The notes under the pieces were generated by a model, which was not told the origin of the DNA, ran no database searches, and saw nothing but the letters and a program-made list of their open reading frames with translations. Position numbers and translations under genes: made by a program. A stretch of 23,154 nt of DNA. It comes from CAZBQG01 sp964493945. Lineage in GTDB: Bacteria; Pseudomonadota; Alphaproteobacteria; Rhodospirillales; UBA2165. This document shows positions 21,184 through 23,154 of the stretch, piece by piece. Numbering within the stretch: the first letter of the stretch is position 1; the number at the start of each line of letters is the position of its first letter. Location: NCBI GenBank assembly GCA_964493945.1, contig CAZBQG010000034.1, positions 1 to 23,154 on the forward strand. The letters run 5' to 3'.

Positions 21184-22895
21184 CGGCCCGGACGGGCGAT
21201 GACATTGACCAGGGCGGAACGCCCGGCGCGGACGGCTTCCAGCCCCCGGCGCAGGGCAGCCTCCAGATCGGCCGGATCCTCCACCTTCTCGCCCTGCCCG
21301 CCACAGGCTTCCATAATCTGATGAAATTCGGGCGAAGGCGACAGATCGGCCATGGCCAGCCGGTTGCTTTTTGCCGTCCGTCCGTCGGGATACATGCCAA
21401 TGGTCGATGCCCTGACCGCGTTCCACATGGCATTGTTGTTGACGATGGTCAGAACCGGCAATCCTTCGGCCCGGGCGACAAAATGTGCCGGCGTGGGATT
21501 GGCGAACATGTAACTGCCATCCCCCATGATAGCGATGACGTCGCGCTTCGGCGCCGCCAGTTTGGCGCCCAAGGATGCTCCCAAACCGAAACCCAGCCCC
21601 GCCGCCGGTGAATTGGACATTAGCGTACCGGGCAGGCTCAGATCCATAATGTCAGGCTGTACGCCCAACTCGTTGATCAGGATTGTGTCGTCTTTCTTGA
21701 CCTGGTTCAGGCAATGGCAAAGCCAGGCATTGTGGATGGGCTGCATGCTGCGGGCCTGTTCCAAGGTCTCGGCCCGCCTGGCATTGAGGGCGGCACGCTG
21801 GGCCCCGGCGGTTTTGCGCCTGGTATTGATCAGCGCCTTCTTTCCCTTGCAGGCCTTGCTCAATGCGTCATGGAGCGTGGGCAGGGCGTGGATGGAACTG
21901 CCGGCAATGGCCAGATCAACCCGGTGACCGCGCAAGGGCAGATCAGTGAAAAAAGGATCGCTGGATATATGAATGATTTTGGCGTCGGGCGGCGGCGCGC
22001 CATGTTTGGGGATCCAGGGCACCTCGCAATCCACCACAATGACCAGATCGGCATCGCGCACATAGGCGTGCGGCAGGGAGCCCAGATTCATGGGATGATC
22101 ACTGGGCAGGTTGAGGTCCCGGGCCATATGGGTGACCACCCGGATGGCGAAATCATCGGCCAATCTGGCCAATTGGTTAACGCTGTCCGGATGGCGCCCG
22201 GAAGTGGAGGTAACCAGCAAGGGGTTGGCCGCATTGGCGATGAGGTTGGCGGCTTCCTCCACGGCGCCCGGATCGGGCAATGCCGGCACGGCGCCCAAGG
22301 CTCTCTCCGGTACAAAGGCGGTCCCACTGCCTGCTTCATCGGCCAGGACTTCCCGGGGCAAAGTCAGATAGACCGGCCCCCGGGGCTCGCTCATGGCTAT
22401 ATCCAGGGCGCGCCCGATTACCGTTTCAGCCGGCTGGCCGGCGCGCAATTCATAATCCCATTTGACGAATTCCCGCAGCATGCCGCCTTGGTCAAAATTT
22501 TCCTGGCCCCAATGAATGCCACCCGATCGGGACGCTATATGGCCAATTTCCGTATTGGGCGTACGCCCGGCCGCCAGCAACAGGGGGATATTATCGCGCG
22601 CCGCATTCATCATGCCGCAAACCGTATTGGCCGTGCCAACCGAAACATGAACCATGACCGCGGCGATTTTGCCGCTGATGCGGTAGTAGCCCTGGGCCAT
22701 GGAGATGGCCACATTTTCATGAGGAACCGTAATGAATTTGGGCACCTTGATGCCCTGCTCCTGGGCCTCCAGCAGGGCTTCGATGATCGGTGGGAAATCG
22801 GTCCCCGCATTGACGAAAATATATTCGATGCCGCGCCCGATCAGACCTGTCAGGAATGCCTGGGCGGTTGAAACGGAAGTTTCGGACTTGCTCAT
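21180..22895 (-). CDS. Thiamine-diphosphate-dependent enzyme (acetolactate synthase/2-oxoacid decarboxylase-like)
   Basis: This full-length 571-residue TPP enzyme has the normal three-domain order. The PYR domain comes first, with TVPHENVAISMAQGY holding the catalytic Glu60. A middle domain follows from about residue 205. The PP domain has GDGS (458-461), followed 25 residues later by NNN (486-488), the standard diphosphate motif. It is like acetolactate synthase large subunit and benzoylformate decarboxylase relatives, but no regulatory small subunit gene accompanies it and it overlaps an LDH2-type dehydrogenase gene, so a catabolic 2-oxoacid decarboxylase or lyase is more likely than branched-chain amino acid synthesis. 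ATG 22895 has GGGGAAC upstream; an in-frame start at 22949 would lie upstream of the likely transcription start and is rejected. Confidence 0.85.
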   Translation of the reverse strand: MSKSETSVSTAQAFLTGLIGRGIEYIFVNAGTDFPPIIEALLEAQEQGIKVPKFITVPHENVAISMAQGYYRISGKIAAVMVHVSVGTANTVCGMMNAARDNIPLLLAAGRTPNTEIGHIASRSGGIHWGQENFDQGGMLREFVKWDYELRAGQPAETVIGRALDIAMSEPRGPVYLTLPREVLADEAGSGTAFVPERALGAVPALPDPGAVEEAANLIANAANPLLVTSTSGRHPDSVNQLARLADDFAIRVVTHMARDLNLPSDHPMNLGSLPHAYVRDADLVIVVDCEVPWIPKHGAPPPDAKIIHISSDPFFTDLPLRGHRVDLAIAGSSIHALPTLHDALSKACKGKKALINTRRKTAGAQRAALNARRAETLEQARSMQPIHNAWLCHCLNQVKKDDTILINELGVQPDIMDLSLPGTLMSNSPAAGLGFGLGASLGAKLAAPKRDVIAIMGDGSYMFANPTPAHFVARAEGLPVLTIVNNNAMWNAVRASTIGMYPDGRTAKSNRLAMADLSPSPEFHQIMEACGGQGEKVEDPADLEAALRRGLEAVRAGRSALVNVIARPGR

Positions 22896-22925
22896 TTTGT
22901 TCCCCACCGGATGATTATGGGTGGG

Positions 22926-22954
22926 ATTATTCTTTACCTGGGGCGCCACGTCAA
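22926..22954 (-). promoter_or_regulatory. Predicted sigma70-type promoter of the TPP enzyme/LDH2 operon
   Basis: On the minus strand, TTGACG (22954-22949) and AATAAT (22931-22926) are 17 bases apart, each 5/6 to consensus. Transcription would start near 22919, leaving a leader of about 24 bases with the ribosome binding site GGGGAAC. A run of seven T just upstream (22958-22952) might also serve the end of the preceding gene. Confidence 0.6.
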
Positions 22955-22973
22955 AAAAATTAGGTGCCAGGGA

Positions 22974-23154
22974 TCACTCAGGTGTCTCGGCGGCCACCCT
23001 TTTGCAGGCGTCCAGCATCTCCTGAATTTTGGCCAGGACATCCGGGGATAGGGCCCCACCGGACTGCACCACTTCGTCGCAATATTCTTCAAGCTCCCTC
23101 GCCTGATCGTCAATGATCTGCCGCTGGCCAAGCACCTTCTGGCGGATCGCGGCT
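22974..23154 (-). CDS. C-terminal fragment of an unrecognised helical protein (runs off the right edge)
   Basis: An open frame enters from the right edge on the minus strand and ends with TGA at 22976-22974, giving 59 residues. They are charged, almost all predicted helix, with two cysteines and a short SGGALSPDV break between two helices, ending in RVAAETPE. I do not recognise the family. The 78-bp gap to the TPP-enzyme gene contains a good promoter, so this gene is probably not required for expression of that operon. Confidence 0.55.
   Translation of the reverse strand, partial: AAIRQKVLGQRQIIDDQARELEEYCDEVVQSGGALSPDVLAKIQEMLDACKRVAAETPE

Noticed and set aside
21714..22871. Long plus-strand open frame (385 codons) opposite the TPP enzyme
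   Set aside because: It is antisense to a full-length, motif-complete TPP enzyme and has no domain features of its own.
21180..22895. Sulfoacetaldehyde acetyltransferase (Xsc) or acetolactate synthase IlvB
   Set aside because: The N-terminus does not read like Xsc from memory, and no IlvN-type small subunit or ilvC is nearby, so only a general TPP-enzyme call is supported.
22934..23131. A 65-codon minus-strand frame at the right edge
   Set aside because: It overlaps out of frame the better frame that ends at 22974, has a Trp/Arg/Pro-rich shadow composition, and would overlap the strong promoter at 22926-22954.
1..23154. CRISPR arrays, tRNA, rRNA, insertion sequences, prophage or integrase genes
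   Set aside because: I looked for repeat-spacer patterns, transposase or integrase motifs and conserved RNA sequences and found none; the short tandem repeat at 18283-18339 has no spacers.

Overview
The window looks like an alphaproteobacterial chromosome, most likely from a Rhodospirillales-type lineage (inference). It is moderately GC-rich and densely packed, often with 4-14 bp gene overlaps or very short gaps. It carries an alphaproteobacterial-style FtsZ and a catabolic gene set (HpaB-like hydroxylases, a LigB-like dioxygenase, a LigI-like hydrolase and split TPP enzymes) typical of metabolically versatile alphaproteobacteria. I found no rRNA, tRNA, CRISPR array, insertion sequence or integrase.

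Layout, left to right. (1) 1-410, minus: the start of a probable reductive-dehalogenase-like protein that runs off the window. (2) 521-1465, plus: an EamA/DMT-family membrane transporter. (3) 1475-6535, minus: a probable four-gene unit made of a secreted protein of unknown function followed by glcD, glcE and glcF, which encode the three-subunit glycolate oxidase. (4) 6669-13558, plus: a tight five-gene operon that opens with an FtsZ paralogue and continues with four genes that look like surface-glycan assembly. These are a CgeB-like glycosyltransferase with helical repeats, a nucleotidyltransferase/phosphotransferase fusion, a stand-alone nucleotidyltransferase and a WavE-like glycosyltransferase. 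This is the most unusual part of the window. (5) 13566-14438, minus, and 14560-15656, plus: a LigI-like amidohydrolase divergent from a two-subunit TPP decarboxylase of the sulfopyruvate/phosphonopyruvate decarboxylase type. (6) 15647-19814, minus: two closely related HpaB-type flavin-dependent aromatic hydroxylases flanking a LigB-type extradiol dioxygenase, preceded by an AT-rich control region with a good sigma70-like promoter and a large inverted repeat over the predicted transcription start. (7) 20113-22895, minus: an LDH2-family 2-hydroxyacid dehydrogenase overlapping a full-length TPP-dependent enzyme, with a strong promoter match. (8) 22974-23154, minus: the C-terminus of an unrecognised helical protein.

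How the genes may work together. Regions 5-7 read as a catabolic island: hydroxylation of a phenolic ring, extradiol ring opening, hydrolysis of a pyrone or lactone intermediate, then 2-oxoacid and 2-hydroxyacid handling by TPP enzymes and a dehydrogenase. The substrate cannot be told from sequence. The glcDEF block feeds glycolate into glyoxylate metabolism. Region 4 suggests that an FtsZ-type filament and a surface-polymer pathway are made together, which could place glycan synthesis at a defined cell site. That link is inference from operon structure and has not been demonstrated.
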